A stretch of 57,749 bases of DNA, from assembly GCA_964476375.1 (NCBI GenBank), contig CAYYZW010000099.1, positions 1-57,749 on the forward strand, in the 5' to 3' direction. The translations under genes and the position numbers were made by a program. The notes below the pieces were generated by a model. The model ran no database searches. It was not told the DNA's origin and worked only from the letters and a program-made list of their open reading frames with translations. Below are positions 10,011 to 19,652 of this stretch, piece by piece (the first letter of the stretch is position 1; each line of letters opens with the position of its first letter). Origin of the DNA: SAT2750 sp964476375. GTDB lineage: Bacteria > Planctomycetota > Planctomycetia > Pirellulales > Pirellulaceae.

Positions 10011-10220
10011 TCACCTCTCTTTGGGTTCTACGAATTCAAAAACACCATCACCAGAACCGTCCACTCCCGCATCGGTTTCTTTATCCGATGCCTGGCTGGC
10101 AAGGCGGGCCAGCATCTTCTTGATATCCCGAACACCGAGAACCGTGACCACAACGCTCATCCCTGCGAAGAGCACCAAGACCACCCACAACATACCTAAC
10201 CACAGTCCCTGCCAGCTCAT
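10011..10220 (-). CDS. Small single-pass membrane protein paired with a sodium symporter
   Basis: A 69-residue protein with one hydrophobic segment (about residues 6-28, LWLGMLWVVLVLFAGMSVVV) and a charged cytoplasmic-type tail. Its ATG overlaps the TGA of the upstream symporter gene (ATGA, 10217-10220), so the two are probably translationally coupled. Small membrane proteins encoded next to sodium/solute symporters are known in other bacteria (for example YhdT beside PanF), and a similar accessory role is my inference. I see no homology to a named family. The coding call rests on the tight overlap and clear membrane topology. Confidence 0.7.
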   Translation of the reverse strand: MSWQGLWLGMLWVVLVLFAGMSVVVTVLGVRDIKKMLARLASQASDKETDAGVDGSGDGVFEFVEPKER

Positions 10221-11839
10221 TGCACCCCCCCCTCGCCGTTGGTTCGATCCGGAATCAGCAGCGAGAACAAAACAAAACTAATCACCGAAAAGGCAATACT
10301 CCCCAGGCCAAACTCGGGACCCGTGAATTCTGTTCCCAGCGCATGGTTGATCCTGTCACGGATCGCCTCGACACCGAGCACCGCGGTTGCACCACAAAGC
10401 AGGCCGGCAATCGCCCCGGCACTGGACGACCGTTTCCAGTACAGGCCACCGGCCAGCACGACCGCCGCACCGGTGAAATACATCGCACCGGTGACCGCCA
10501 GGTAATCCCAGATGCGGTCATCTCCTTCGTAAAAAAGGCCCCAGGCCCAGACGAAAATCCCAATCAGGACGATGAACAGGCGGGTTAACTGGATCCTGCT
10601 TTGCGTCGACATGGCCCCACCCCGAATCGGTGCCACAACATCCTGCACCAGCACGGAACTCCAGCACAAGAGGTAACTGTCGTGGGTGGACATGAAGGCG
10701 GCGATCATGGCTGCCGTAATGATTCCGATCAACCCGACCGGAAGAATCCGACCGAGGAAGACCGGCATGGCATAGGCACTATCGGGGGCGCCCCCCCCAC
10801 CCTCGGGCATGAAGTAACCGACAACATTCTTCGCGTCCGCCATATCCTTCGCGTCTGCCATTTCAAAAACATTCGAGCTCGCCATTTCATGGATGAAGAC
10901 AAAGGCACAGATTCCCCAGAAGGCAGGAATCACCATCCGCATCGCAAACGATACGGACGACCAGGTGTACTGTCTCCTGACCGCCTTCTCACTTTCCATC
11001 GCCAGGGCCCGTGAAACCATCGTTGGCCAGACGGCACAGGTCATCAGTCCCATCATCACGGTAAAGGTGACATAGGAAAAACCAAAATTGCTGTTGGCAG
11101 CAACGGGATTGAACCCGGCCTCCATTTCCCGGCCGACCGTCTCCACGATCGTTGACATGCCAAGTTCGTTGATGGCCAGCAATGTCGTGACAATCACCCC
11201 CACCGAGAGCACAACGAACTGGACAAAGTCGGTAATGATCACCGAGATCATTCCACCCAGTACAGTGTAAATCAAGACAATCACCAGCAAGATGGTCATC
11301 ACGATCGGGACCGCCATGGCATCGGGATTCAGTCCGGTGATACCAACAAGAAACTTGGAACCAACGCTCAAAAACACACCCATGTTCAGGATGCCGGCCG
11401 TTGCCAGGATAATCCCGCCAAGAATCCGGGTCGTGCGATTAAACCGCTTCCCGTAGTACTCCGGAATGGTCAGCACCTTCTGACGGCGAAGCGGGCCAAC
11501 GATAAAACCGGTGAGTCCAATAATCAGTACCATCACCCCGAAAACCAGCCCGATATGAAATGAAGCAAATCCATCACGGTAGCCGACCTCGGCGTTGTAC
11601 ATGACGGTTACCAGCCCCAGCTCGGTTCCCGTCATGGTGGCGATCCCCAGCCAGGTACCGACACTGCGACCAGCACCGATATAAGCAGCCATGCTCTTGG
11701 CATAACGATTTACCAGCAGGCCAATCACCACCGAGATCATCAGGTATGCCGAGACAATCACCCAATCAACGGTCGAGAAATTTGTCCCGCTAATCGCATC
11801 CTTGAGCGTGACCGGGTCAATGATGAGCGATTGTTCCAT
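10217..11839 (-). CDS. Sodium/solute symporter (SSS family)
   Basis: A 540-residue integral membrane protein with about 13 hydrophobic segments, the length and layout of the solute:sodium symporter family, which drives uptake of sugars, amino acids or carboxylates with a sodium gradient. The N-terminal segment with YIGAGRSVGTWLGIATMTGTE, here in two overlapping blocks, matches the conserved first helices, and GLTGFIVGPLRRQKVLTIPE fits the family loop before YYGKRFN. A short repeat, MADAKDMADAKN, lies in an extramembrane loop after the seventh or eighth helix. The substrate is unknown. The gene overlaps a small membrane protein gene by 4 bp and is divergent from the SGNH esterase gene. Confidence 0.93.
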   Translation of the reverse strand: MEQSLIIDPVTLKDAISGTNFSTVDWVIVSAYLMISVVIGLLVNRYAKSMAAYIGAGRSVGTWLGIATMTGTELGLVTVMYNAEVGYRDGFASFHIGLVFGVMVLIIGLTGFIVGPLRRQKVLTIPEYYGKRFNRTTRILGGIILATAGILNMGVFLSVGSKFLVGITGLNPDAMAVPIVMTILLVIVLIYTVLGGMISVIITDFVQFVVLSVGVIVTTLLAINELGMSTIVETVGREMEAGFNPVAANSNFGFSYVTFTVMMGLMTCAVWPTMVSRALAMESEKAVRRQYTWSSVSFAMRMVIPAFWGICAFVFIHEMASSNVFEMADAKDMADAKNVVGYFMPEGGGGAPDSAYAMPVFLGRILPVGLIGIITAAMIAAFMSTHDSYLLCWSSVLVQDVVAPIRGGAMSTQSRIQLTRLFIVLIGIFVWAWGLFYEGDDRIWDYLAVTGAMYFTGAAVVLAGGLYWKRSSSAGAIAGLLCGATAVLGVEAIRDRINHALGTEFTGPEFGLGSIAFSVISFVLFSLLIPDRTNGEGGVQ

Positions 11840-11991
11840 CTGTTACGTGTCCCCCGGGAGACAGGCCGATCATGAATTGAAACAACACGTGCTTGCATGC
11901 TGCGGGCAAACGTGTTCGTATGATGCTAACAGAACTGCCCGTCTATCTCATCCTTCCGGACAGCCTTCCCTTCACAGGAGAGACCGAGGAC

Positions 11992-12678
11992 ATGGTAACC
12001 GTGAGCATTAACAGACGTCTCGTGCTGACCCTGGCACTCAGCTTTTCTCTCACAATCACCACGTTGGCAGATGACGATCCGGTGAAAATCGCCTGCGTGG
12101 GTGACAGTATCACGTTCGGTGCAGGGGTGGAAAACAGGGAAGTCAACGCCTACCCCCAGGTCCTCGATCGACTGCTTGGTGACCGAGCCAGGGTAATGAA
12201 CTTTGGTCGAAGTGGTGCCACCCTTCTCAAGCAGGGAGATTTCCCGTACTGGGAACGTGAGCAGTTCACCCAGGCCACCGAGTTTCAACCGGACATCGTG
12301 ATCATCAAGCTCGGGACCAATGACAGCAAGCCACAAAACTGGAAAATGAGCAAGCAGTTCCCTGTCGACCTGGAAGCAATGATCGCCCACTTCCGCTCCC
12401 TTGAGAGCACGCCCATCGTCTACCTCTGCAAGCCGGTACCGGTTCCAAAAACGGCATATGGTATCAGCGAAGCGATCGTTGGTGGTGAGGTGATCCCCCA
12501 TGTCGAGGCCGTTGCCCGGAAAACAAAATGTCGCCTTATTGACCTCTACACACCGTTGTCAAAGATGCCAGAGAATATTCCTGACGGGGTGCATCCCAAC
12601 GCAGCCGGTGCCAAGGTGATGGCCGAAACGGTCTACGATGCGATTACCAGGGGGAACGGAAAACTGCGAAGTCGATAA
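11992..12678 (+). CDS. Secreted SGNH/GDSL hydrolase (esterase-like)
   Basis: A 228-residue exported hydrolase of the SGNH superfamily. The catalytic blocks are clear: GDSITFG (nucleophile Ser), the Gly block GRSGATLL, KLGTND (Asn) and DGVHPN (Asp/His). The frame is open from 11893, but I chose ATG 11992 because AGGAG lies 11 bases upstream and the product then begins with a clean signal peptide (LVLTLALSFSLTITTLA). Family members deacylate polysaccharides, lipids or other esters; in planctomycetes many act on algal or other complex polysaccharides, so an extracytoplasmic deacetylase is plausible but unproven. It is convergent with the DUF1501 gene. Confidence 0.9.
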   Translation: MVTVSINRRLVLTLALSFSLTITTLADDDPVKIACVGDSITFGAGVENREVNAYPQVLDRLLGDRARVMNFGRSGATLLKQGDFPYWEREQFTQATEFQPDIVIIKLGTNDSKPQNWKMSKQFPVDLEAMIAHFRSLESTPIVYLCKPVPVPKTAYGISEAIVGGEVIPHVEAVARKTKCRLIDLYTPLSKMPENIPDGVHPNAAGAKVMAETVYDAITRGNGKLRSR

Positions 12679-12696
12679 CTTCCCCGCGGGGTTTTC

Positions 12697-14121
12697 CTAG
12701 GCAAAGATCTCCTTGACGACATGCCCGTGCACGTCGGTCAGGCGGAAGTCACGTCCTGAATATCGATAGGTCAACTGCTCGTGATCCATGCCCAGGAGGT
12801 GCAGGATCGTCGCATGCAGGTCGTGCATGTGGATCTTGTTTTCAACGGCCTTGGCACCAAACTCATCGGTCGCCCCGTAGCGAAAACCGGACTTGAGTCC
12901 ACCGCCGGCCAGCCAGGTGGTAAAGCCCCCCGGATTATGATCCCGCCCCGTTCCATTATCTTGGGCATAGGGGGTGCGTCCAAACTCCGCCCCCCACCAG
13001 ACAATCGTGTCCTCCAGCACCCCCCTCTGATCCAGGTCCTCAAGCAACCCGGCGATCGGCTTGTCCACCTTCAGGGCATGTTCGGCATGCTTGGGCAGGT
13101 TGGAATGCTGATCCCAGGCCGGGTTGGCTGTCCCATCCCCGTAAGTGACCTGGATATAACGTACACCCGCCTCACAAAAGCGGCGGGCCATCAGGCACTG
13201 GCGGCCAAAATTATCCGTCTCCTTCTCATCCACTCCGTACATCTCGAGTGTCGCTGCCGATTCCCCGGAGAGATCCAACAGATCCGGAGCATGGCTCTGG
13301 ATCCGCCAGGCCAGTTCATAAGCGTTAATCACCGACTCCAGTTCGACATCATCGGCATGGCGTTTGAGCTGTTCGGCGTTGAGCGAACGAAGCAGATCGA
13401 ACTGTCGTTTCTGAGCTTTCCTGCCATAGCGGTTGTTGACCAGGTCACGAATCGTCGCTTCGGAGGCCGGCTGGCTGGTGCTGCCGAAAGTTGTTCCCTG
13501 GAAAACCGGGGGCAGGAATGCATTGCCGTAGTTTCGGGCCCCCCCATTTCCGGGCGAGGGACAAATGGAAATGAACCCGGGCAGGTTCTCGTTTTCTGTC
13601 CCCAACCCGTAGTTGATCCAGGATCCCATCGAGGGCCGCACGAAGTTGGTTGCGCCACAATGGAGAAACAGGGTAGCAGGTCCATGGGCCACTCCCTCGG
13701 TATGCATCGAGTGCAGCATACAGAGCTTGTCGACCTGCCCCGCCATGTGGGGAAAAAGATCCGATGCCCAGAGTCCGCTTTCCCCATGCTGCTGGAATTT
13801 CCAGAGCGGTTTCATCACCTTCTGGGAACTTCCACGCTTTCCCGTCTTGGCGATCACACGCGCATCATCAAAGGAAAAAGTCTGGCCATCCTTTTCATCC
13901 AGCAACGGCTTGTAGTCGAACGAGTCAACATGACTTGGCCCCCCCTGCATGAAGAGAAAAATAACTCGCTTGGCACGCGGTGCGAAATGGGGCTGCCGTG
14001 CCGCCAGTGGGTTGTCTGCAGCGTCAGAAGACTGATTCAACAGCCCGGCCAATGCAAGCTGGCCAAAACCACAAGCTGTCGTCTGGAGTGCCTGCCGTCG
14101 GTTGATTGGAAAAGAAGCCAT
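12697..14121 (-). CDS. DUF1501 family exported protein
   Basis: A 474-residue DUF1501 protein, a family with an alkaline-phosphatase/sulfatase-like fold that is greatly expanded in planctomycetes. It has a twin-arginine-type leader (NRRQALQTT, then a hydrophobic stretch), the LFMQGGPSHVDSFDYKP segment and the late conserved WWGAEFGRTP, GRDHNPGGF and HDLHATILHLLG motifs. ATG 14121 is preferred over the in-frame ATG at 14151 because CAGGAACCG precedes it with good spacing, while the upstream ATG sits only one base after AGGA. It is second in the operon with the PSD1 gene. The pair is thought to act together outside the cytoplasm, but the biochemical role is not established. Confidence 0.93.
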   Translation of the reverse strand: MASFPINRRQALQTTACGFGQLALAGLLNQSSDAADNPLAARQPHFAPRAKRVIFLFMQGGPSHVDSFDYKPLLDEKDGQTFSFDDARVIAKTGKRGSSQKVMKPLWKFQQHGESGLWASDLFPHMAGQVDKLCMLHSMHTEGVAHGPATLFLHCGATNFVRPSMGSWINYGLGTENENLPGFISICPSPGNGGARNYGNAFLPPVFQGTTFGSTSQPASEATIRDLVNNRYGRKAQKRQFDLLRSLNAEQLKRHADDVELESVINAYELAWRIQSHAPDLLDLSGESAATLEMYGVDEKETDNFGRQCLMARRFCEAGVRYIQVTYGDGTANPAWDQHSNLPKHAEHALKVDKPIAGLLEDLDQRGVLEDTIVWWGAEFGRTPYAQDNGTGRDHNPGGFTTWLAGGGLKSGFRYGATDEFGAKAVENKIHMHDLHATILHLLGMDHEQLTYRYSGRDFRLTDVHGHVVKEIFA

Positions 14122-14156
14122 CGGTTCCTGACCTGGATTGACGCTATCCACATGTC

Positions 14157-17003
14157 CTAGTGATTATATCGAAAATCGAGCGATGAGAATAAAGCCTGGA
14201 CGATCTGCGACCAGGCATGTTTTTGCGACTGGGGGTCGTTTTCGCCTGATTCTATAAATTCAAGTGTCACTCGCAACTCCTCGGCCGTGGCCGCCCGTCC
14301 CAGCGTTAGCAGCATGGCCTGCTGGAATCGATCCTGATGACTGAGCTTCTCACGTGCCAGCAAGCGGACTGCCGTTTTTTCTGCCTGCTCGATGACCCAG
14401 GGGTTGTTCATCAGAAAGAGTGCCTGTGGAGCCGTGCTGCTCACATCTCGCCGTCCGGTGACCATGCTGGGATTGGCAAAATCAAAGGCAACAAAGATAT
14501 CCGGGAGCGAGTTCCGAAAAACCGGCCAGTAGACAGCCCGTCGATTTCCAGAATGCTTGTAGTTGTAGTCATTCGCCGTCCCATCCCGGATCGTGGAACC
14601 GCCGATCTGCGAGTCCAGCGATCCACTCACGCTGAGGATGGCGTCCAGCAGGCTTTCCGCATCCAGCCGGCGACGGTTCATTCGCCAGAGAAGTCGATTC
14701 TCCGGATCCACTGCCATCCCCCGGCCACTCCCCCGGGAAGAAAGCCGGTACGTCCGGCTCAATACGATCTCACGCAGCAGGCTCTTGACGGACCAGTTCT
14801 TTTCCAGCAACCGGGCCGCCAGGTAATCCAGCAGTTCAGGGTGGGAGGGTTCTTCACCGGTCGTACCGAAATTATCCGTCGTGCGGACCAGGCCGGCACC
14901 GAACAGCCAGTGCCAGAGCCGGTTGGCCAGCACCCGCGAGGTGAGAGGATTCAGGTCCGAGGCAATCCACGCTCCCAGCTCCCGGCGACCGCTCTGTTTT
15001 TCCGGCACCGAAATCTGGCTGCCAAAGTCCGCCACCTGCAGGATTCCCCGTGAAACCGGCTCTCCCAGGTTGTGAACATCACCCCGTATATGAACCTGCG
15101 TATCACCAATCTCTGCCTCTTCCTGAACCGACATGTACTTTGGCTGCGGGGGCAGCCTGGCGGTTAGTTTCTTGAGTTCCTTTTCCAGCTCCGCCAGCCG
15201 TTGCTTGTCCAGGGTCGCATCGGCACCCGGTTTCACGGCAACCGCTTCTTTCTCCAGTAGTTCCACGGAGAGGAACTGGACGGCATCCACGATCACCACG
15301 TCGGTCGTACCGGCGTTGCTAAGCGTGACTTCTGCCGGACCATTGGGAGTAAACCGGTAACGCCCCAGGGAGATAAACCGGCCCTGGATCGGTGCCTTTT
15401 TTTTCTGGTTGATGGTGGTGGTCTTTTCGCCATCCGGGCTGACCACGGTGACCGGCACGGCAGGTGCCCTGTTACTTCCCTCGGTGTAGGCAAACCGCAC
15501 CTCGTATTCTCCATCGAGCGGCACCGCCGGTTTGAAGATGGCGGTATTGTCTCCCTTGACGGTTCCCTGGTCGTGCTGGTAACCCTTTCCCACGTAGTTT
15601 TTATTGGAGATCGACTTCGTCCAGCTTCCGGTCAGCGTGGCCTGGGCATCATCGACCACCACGCCCGTCACCTGGGCCAGTGGCAGCGGAACCGCTGTGC
15701 CTCCTTTCATGCGGGATTTTAATTCGGCAATCTGCTTGTTGACCGCCGCGATCACCGCTTTCTGCTGTTTCAACTCTGCCTCCTGCCCGGGTTCAAGCGG
15801 AAGCGGCATTTCGATCCACTTGGAGACATTGGCATGGTTGAGTGTCTTGGTATTTCTCAGGATCCCTGCCAGGGCATAGTAATCCCTGGTTGGAATAGGA
15901 TCGAACTTGTGGTCATGGCAGCGGGCACAGCCGACCGTCTGGGCCAGGAAGCCACGGCTGATAATCTCCAGTTGCTCATCCACCACGTCCATTCGCAACT
16001 TCCCCTTGTCCTGGTCTTCCAGGTTGTTGTTTCCCATGGCCAGGAAACCGGTGGCAACCAGGTTGCGATGCCGTTGCTGGTGTGTTTCTGCCGGCAACAG
16101 GTCGCCGGCAATCTGCTGCTGGATAAAGGCATTAAAAGACATGTCGTGGTTAAAGGTCGTGATCACATAATCCCGATACCGCCAGGCCTCGGCGAAGACC
16201 TGCCCCCGAAGCGTGATGGACTCGGCATACCGCACCACGTCCAGCCAGTGCCGTCCCCAGCGTTCACCAAACTGCGGAGAGGAAAGTAACTGGTCGACCA
16301 GGCGGGGGTAGGCATCCGGCGCCGTGTCGGCGAGAAAATCGGCGATCTGTGCCGGGGAAGGTGGCAGGCCCAGCAGGTCAAAGTAAAGTCGGCGTATCAG
16401 TTCGCGCCGTCCTGCCAGCGGGCCCTGCTGAAGCCGTTCCGCCGCCAGCCGAGAGATCAGGAAGGCATCGATCGGGGATTCGGCCCTCCCTGCCGGGACA
16501 GAAGGAAGCCGCAGCGGCCGGTAGGCCCAGTGTTTTTTTCCCGCCGCAATATCGATACCGGCGGTCGTCGCCACTACCCCGTCGCGAGGATCTGGAGCAC
16601 CACGGGCGATCCAGTTGCGAAAATCGGCGATCACCGTCGCCGGCAGTTTCCCCTTGGGAGGCATCTCGAAGGACTCGTAATTCAAGGCATCCAGCAAAAG
16701 GCTCTTATCCGGTTCACCGGGAACAATCGCGGCGCCACTTTCTCCTCCCTTGAGCGTGGCGGCACGGTTGTCCAACCGCAGCCCCCCCTTGATATTCTCC
16801 GCCTTCGACGCCTTCTCCGAGTGGCACTTGTAGCAATGCTTGACAAGAACCGGGCGAATTTTCTTTTCAAAGAAATCGAACTCTTCCGCTGTTGGCTTGT
16901 CCTGGCCAGGGCTGGCAACCGCAAGCAGTCCCAGCAGCAGGAGACTGCCGAGGCCTGCAAGCGAGTTAAAAGGAGAGCTCGACATGGGATGGCTGTATTT
17001 CAT
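14157..17003 (-). CDS. PSD1 and planctomycete cytochrome C domain protein (DUF1549/DUF1553)
   Basis: A 948-residue exported protein with the classical planctomycete layout. A signal peptide (LGSLLLLGLLAVASPG) is followed by a cytochrome-like domain with the haem-binding motif CYKCH (about residue 57), then DUF1549 (ELIRRLYFDLLGLPPSP) with a second CARCHDHKFDPIP motif. A beta-rich insert and C-terminal DUF1553 (SRVLANRLWHWLFGAGLV) complete it. A variable insert between the two DUFs may bind carbohydrate, which is an inference from the family. It forms an operon with the DUF1501 gene 35 bp downstream and has an extended -10 promoter upstream. ATG 17003 is the first start; the ATG at 16985 would also keep the signal peptide. 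Confidence 0.93.
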   Translation of the reverse strand: MKYSHPMSSSPFNSLAGLGSLLLLGLLAVASPGQDKPTAEEFDFFEKKIRPVLVKHCYKCHSEKASKAENIKGGLRLDNRAATLKGGESGAAIVPGEPDKSLLLDALNYESFEMPPKGKLPATVIADFRNWIARGAPDPRDGVVATTAGIDIAAGKKHWAYRPLRLPSVPAGRAESPIDAFLISRLAAERLQQGPLAGRRELIRRLYFDLLGLPPSPAQIADFLADTAPDAYPRLVDQLLSSPQFGERWGRHWLDVVRYAESITLRGQVFAEAWRYRDYVITTFNHDMSFNAFIQQQIAGDLLPAETHQQRHRNLVATGFLAMGNNNLEDQDKGKLRMDVVDEQLEIISRGFLAQTVGCARCHDHKFDPIPTRDYYALAGILRNTKTLNHANVSKWIEMPLPLEPGQEAELKQQKAVIAAVNKQIAELKSRMKGGTAVPLPLAQVTGVVVDDAQATLTGSWTKSISNKNYVGKGYQHDQGTVKGDNTAIFKPAVPLDGEYEVRFAYTEGSNRAPAVPVTVVSPDGEKTTTINQKKKAPIQGRFISLGRYRFTPNGPAEVTLSNAGTTDVVIVDAVQFLSVELLEKEAVAVKPGADATLDKQRLAELEKELKKLTARLPPQPKYMSVQEEAEIGDTQVHIRGDVHNLGEPVSRGILQVADFGSQISVPEKQSGRRELGAWIASDLNPLTSRVLANRLWHWLFGAGLVRTTDNFGTTGEEPSHPELLDYLAARLLEKNWSVKSLLREIVLSRTYRLSSRGSGRGMAVDPENRLLWRMNRRRLDAESLLDAILSVSGSLDSQIGGSTIRDGTANDYNYKHSGNRRAVYWPVFRNSLPDIFVAFDFANPSMVTGRRDVSSTAPQALFLMNNPWVIEQAEKTAVRLLAREKLSHQDRFQQAMLLTLGRAATAEELRVTLEFIESGENDPQSQKHAWSQIVQALFSSLDFRYNH

Positions 17004-17066
17004 GAGAGACTGGTGTCGGCGACCGATTTCCGACCCCCCAGCTACGATCTGGCAGCAAACAGGAGT

Positions 17067-17075
17067 ATTATAGCA
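17067..17075 (-). promoter_or_regulatory. Extended -10 promoter for the PSD1-DUF1501 operon
   Basis: On the minus strand the sequence reads TGCTATAAT, a perfect TATAAT box with the TGn extension. It is placed so that transcription would begin about 57 bases before the PSD1 start codon. No good -35 hexamer is visible, which is usual for extended -10 promoters. Assignment rests on consensus only. Confidence 0.45.
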
Positions 17076-17125
17076 GACCAGCGCGGGATCGGGATTCTCG
17101 ATCCTGCTTTACCAGGAGTGAAAAC

Positions 17126-18637
17126 ATGATGATTGAGCTGTTGACTCACCCGGTAACGATCCTCCTTACCGGGATCACGATCGTCCTGGTCGGTATTCTT
17201 GTCCTCCGGCTGCATGCCTTCCTGGCCCTCCTGCTGGCCGGGATCACGGTCGCCTCGATGACGCCCCGCACAGCCCTGGAGTCCTATGCCCAGGAACAAC
17301 TCCATCCGGCCGCCAAGAAAACATCCGACGGGACCATCGTCCCGGTCCTCCCCAAGTGGACCGAATCCCAGGCAAAGAAATTTGTCCGTTCAACAGCCCC
17401 GCAGCGCGTGTCCCAGGGGTTCGGGGAGACCTGTGGCAAGATCGGTATCCTGATTGCCATGGCCGCGATTATCGGCAAGTGCCTGCTCGACAGCGGGGCC
17501 GCCGACCGCATCGTCCGCTCCGCCTTGAGGGTGGTAGGGGAAAAACGCGCGGGACTGGCTTTCATGGGAAGTGGCTTCTTGCTCTCGATCCCGGTCTTTT
17601 TTGACACCGTCTTCTACCTGATGATCCCGCTTGCCAAGGCGATGCGGTTAAGAACCGGAAAGAACTACCTGCTGTTTATCCTGGCCATCGTGGCCGGCGG
17701 GGCGATGGCCCACTCGCTTGTCCCTCCCACGCCCGGACCATTGATCGTGGCCGACATGCTGGACGTCAGTTTCCTGGACATGATGATCGGTGGCATTATC
17801 GTGGGCCTGTTTGCCAGCATGGCAGGATACCTGTTTGCCCGCTGGATTAACCGCCGCATGGAAATCCCCCTGCGGGATGCTCCCGATGCATCGATCGAGG
17901 AACTGACGGCCCAGGCCAGCCGTAGCGACGAGGAGTTGCCCTCCTTCTGGATCGCGGTACTGCCAATCCTGCTGCCCGTCCTGCTGATCGCAGCAGCGAC
18001 CGCGACCAAGACCGTGCTGGACGGAAACCCGTCCCCCCCGGGCTGGCTGGTCTCTCTCAAGCCGACCATCATGACCTTCGGTGACAAGAACATGGCCCTG
18101 ATCCTGGCCGCGGCGATTGCCATGCTGACGCTCATCAGGCAGCAACCGGACCGAAAGAAACTGGCGGCCTCCGTTCAGCATGCCCTCGCCGGGGGCGGCA
18201 TCATCATCCTGATCACCTCCGCCGGCGGCGGTTTCGGAGCCGCCATTCGCCAGTCGGGTATTGCCGAGCAGATTGCCATGCTCCAGGAGGGTGTCCAGCC
18301 GCTGATGATCCTTCCGATCGCTTTCCTCATCACCACCCTGATCCGGACTGCCCAGGGTTCTGCCACGGTGGCCATGATCACCGCCGGCAGCGTACTGGCC
18401 CCGCTCGCACTGCAGGGGAACTTGCCATTTCATTCTGTCTACCTGGCCCTGGCAATCGGCTGTGGCTCCAAGCCGATCGCCTGGATGGCGGACAGCGGCT
18501 TCTGGGTGGTCTGCAAGATGAGCGGAATGACGGAGCAGGAAGCACTCAAGACGGTCACACCCAACAGTATTGTGATGGGCGTGACAGGCCTGGCTGTGAC
18601 GCTGATCCTGGCAGCCCTGTTCCCTCTCGCCGGGTGA
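17126..18637 (+). CDS. GntP family gluconate/organic acid:proton symporter
   Basis: A 503-residue inner-membrane transporter of the GntP family, which imports gluconate, other sugar acids or hydroxy acids with protons. Typical features are the N-terminal helices (ILLTGITIVLVGILVLRLHA), the conserved SIPVFFDTVFYLMIPLA stretch, GAMAHSLVPPTPGPL, and the C-terminal RTAQGSATVAMITAGSVLAP and GCGSKPIAWMADSGFW motifs. AGGAGTG seven bases before the ATG fixes the start, and a small hairpin (17086-17104) lies just upstream. The neighbouring DapA-family lyase gene suggests a sugar-acid catabolic setting, although it is on the opposite strand. The methyltransferase gene follows after 9 bp and is probably co-transcribed. 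Confidence 0.93.
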   Translation: MMIELLTHPVTILLTGITIVLVGILVLRLHAFLALLLAGITVASMTPRTALESYAQEQLHPAAKKTSDGTIVPVLPKWTESQAKKFVRSTAPQRVSQGFGETCGKIGILIAMAAIIGKCLLDSGAADRIVRSALRVVGEKRAGLAFMGSGFLLSIPVFFDTVFYLMIPLAKAMRLRTGKNYLLFILAIVAGGAMAHSLVPPTPGPLIVADMLDVSFLDMMIGGIIVGLFASMAGYLFARWINRRMEIPLRDAPDASIEELTAQASRSDEELPSFWIAVLPILLPVLLIAAATATKTVLDGNPSPPGWLVSLKPTIMTFGDKNMALILAAAIAMLTLIRQQPDRKKLAASVQHALAGGGIIILITSAGGGFGAAIRQSGIAEQIAMLQEGVQPLMILPIAFLITTLIRTAQGSATVAMITAGSVLAPLALQGNLPFHSVYLALAIGCGSKPIAWMADSGFWVVCKMSGMTEQEALKTVTPNSIVMGVTGLAVTLILAALFPLAG

Positions 18638-18646
18638 TATCCACTG

Positions 18647-19621
18647 ATGAACGATGTGCAGAACAGGACGCTTGCCCAGTACCAGTCAACGGCAAACCAG
18701 GTGGCCACCGGCCATATCTACCAGGCCAGCTGCCAGTTGGGACTGCTCGAGTCACTCCAGACGGGACAAAAAAACATCGCCCAGCTGGCCGACACCTGCC
18801 AGTTGCAACTCGATCCGCTCCGCCGGCTGCTGGAATGCCTCCGGCTGCTTGGAGTCATTGAGCAGTACGAGGAGGACTTTGCCCTCGCCCCGGCAACCCA
18901 GTTGTTCATGCAACATGAAAATGACCTGGGCAATTACCGCTGGGAACCTCTCGCATCGGTACTTCGCGAAGGAGCCATCGGAGACCAGGCAGAGATCACG
19001 GCTTTTCGCAATCGCCGGATGGCGGTCCAGTGGGCCACCACCGCGGCCGCCCTGGAACTGGTGCAGGTCCTGGGCGTCGAACAGCAGCCAAGGGGAGGAA
19101 CGCTGCTGGACCTGGGCTGTGGCATCGGTGTCTGGAGCATGGCGATCGCCCACCACGACCCCTCGGTCCAGCTGACCCTGGCCGATGACCCGGTCACGCT
19201 GGCGGGAGCCAGGGCAACAGCCACCTCGATCGGGCTTGCCGACCGGCTTACCACGCTGGAGGGAGACTACCGTGAGGTGGAACTGCCGGCCGCCTCGTTT
19301 GACATGGTCTTGATGACCGAGCTATTGTCACTTGAGCCGGTCGACGGCCAGCGGCAGCTCCTTGCACGGGCCCGCCAGGCGCGCAAGCCAACCGGCGAAC
19401 TGGTCCTGGCCGACCTGTTTGGCGGCCAGCCCGAAGGCGAACTTACCCTCAGCATCCTCTCGCTGGAGATGGGGCTTGCCAGTCACGACGCCAGCCCCTG
19501 TGACCCTCACCAGCTGCAGCAGCTGGTCATGGAAGCGGGCTTTGAGAAACCACGCTATGCTCATCTCCAGGCTCCTCCCTGCCTGTACGGAGCGATGGTC
19601 AGTCGCCCGCAAGCAGACTAG
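18647..19621 (+). CDS. SAM-dependent methyltransferase with N-terminal winged-helix domain
   Basis: A 324-residue protein of the plant/bacterial O-methyltransferase type. The first 100 residues form a helical dimerisation/winged-helix part (LGLLESLQTGQKNIAQLADT; then LLECLRLLGVIEQYE). A Rossmann methyltransferase domain follows, with SAM motif I LLDLGCGIGVWS at about 153-164 and an acidic LTLADDP strand end. Such enzymes methylate small phenolic or polyketide-like molecules; the substrate here is unknown. The gene starts 9 bp after the GntP transporter gene and ends convergent with the DapA-family gene. There is no biosynthetic cluster around it that would name the product. Confidence 0.88.
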   Translation: MNDVQNRTLAQYQSTANQVATGHIYQASCQLGLLESLQTGQKNIAQLADTCQLQLDPLRRLLECLRLLGVIEQYEEDFALAPATQLFMQHENDLGNYRWEPLASVLREGAIGDQAEITAFRNRRMAVQWATTAAALELVQVLGVEQQPRGGTLLDLGCGIGVWSMAIAHHDPSVQLTLADDPVTLAGARATATSIGLADRLTTLEGDYREVELPAASFDMVLMTELLSLEPVDGQRQLLARARQARKPTGELVLADLFGGQPEGELTLSILSLEMGLASHDASPCDPHQLQQLVMEAGFEKPRYAHLQAPPCLYGAMVSRPQAD

Positions 19622-19652
19622 AAAGCCCTGCCATGGACGCGGCAGGCCACGA

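Noticed and set aside
12679..12696. CCCCGCGGGG followed by TTTT as a terminator between convergent genes
   Set aside because: The palindrome leaves only about three base pairs once a loop is allowed, too weak to support.
12781..14160. Plus-strand open frame of 459 codons
   Set aside because: Antisense to the DUF1501 gene.
19622..19652. CCTGCC...GGCAGG hairpin between the methyltransferase and DapA-family genes
   Set aside because: Six-bp stem with no adjacent T-tract on either strand; could be a weak bidirectional terminator but not supportable.
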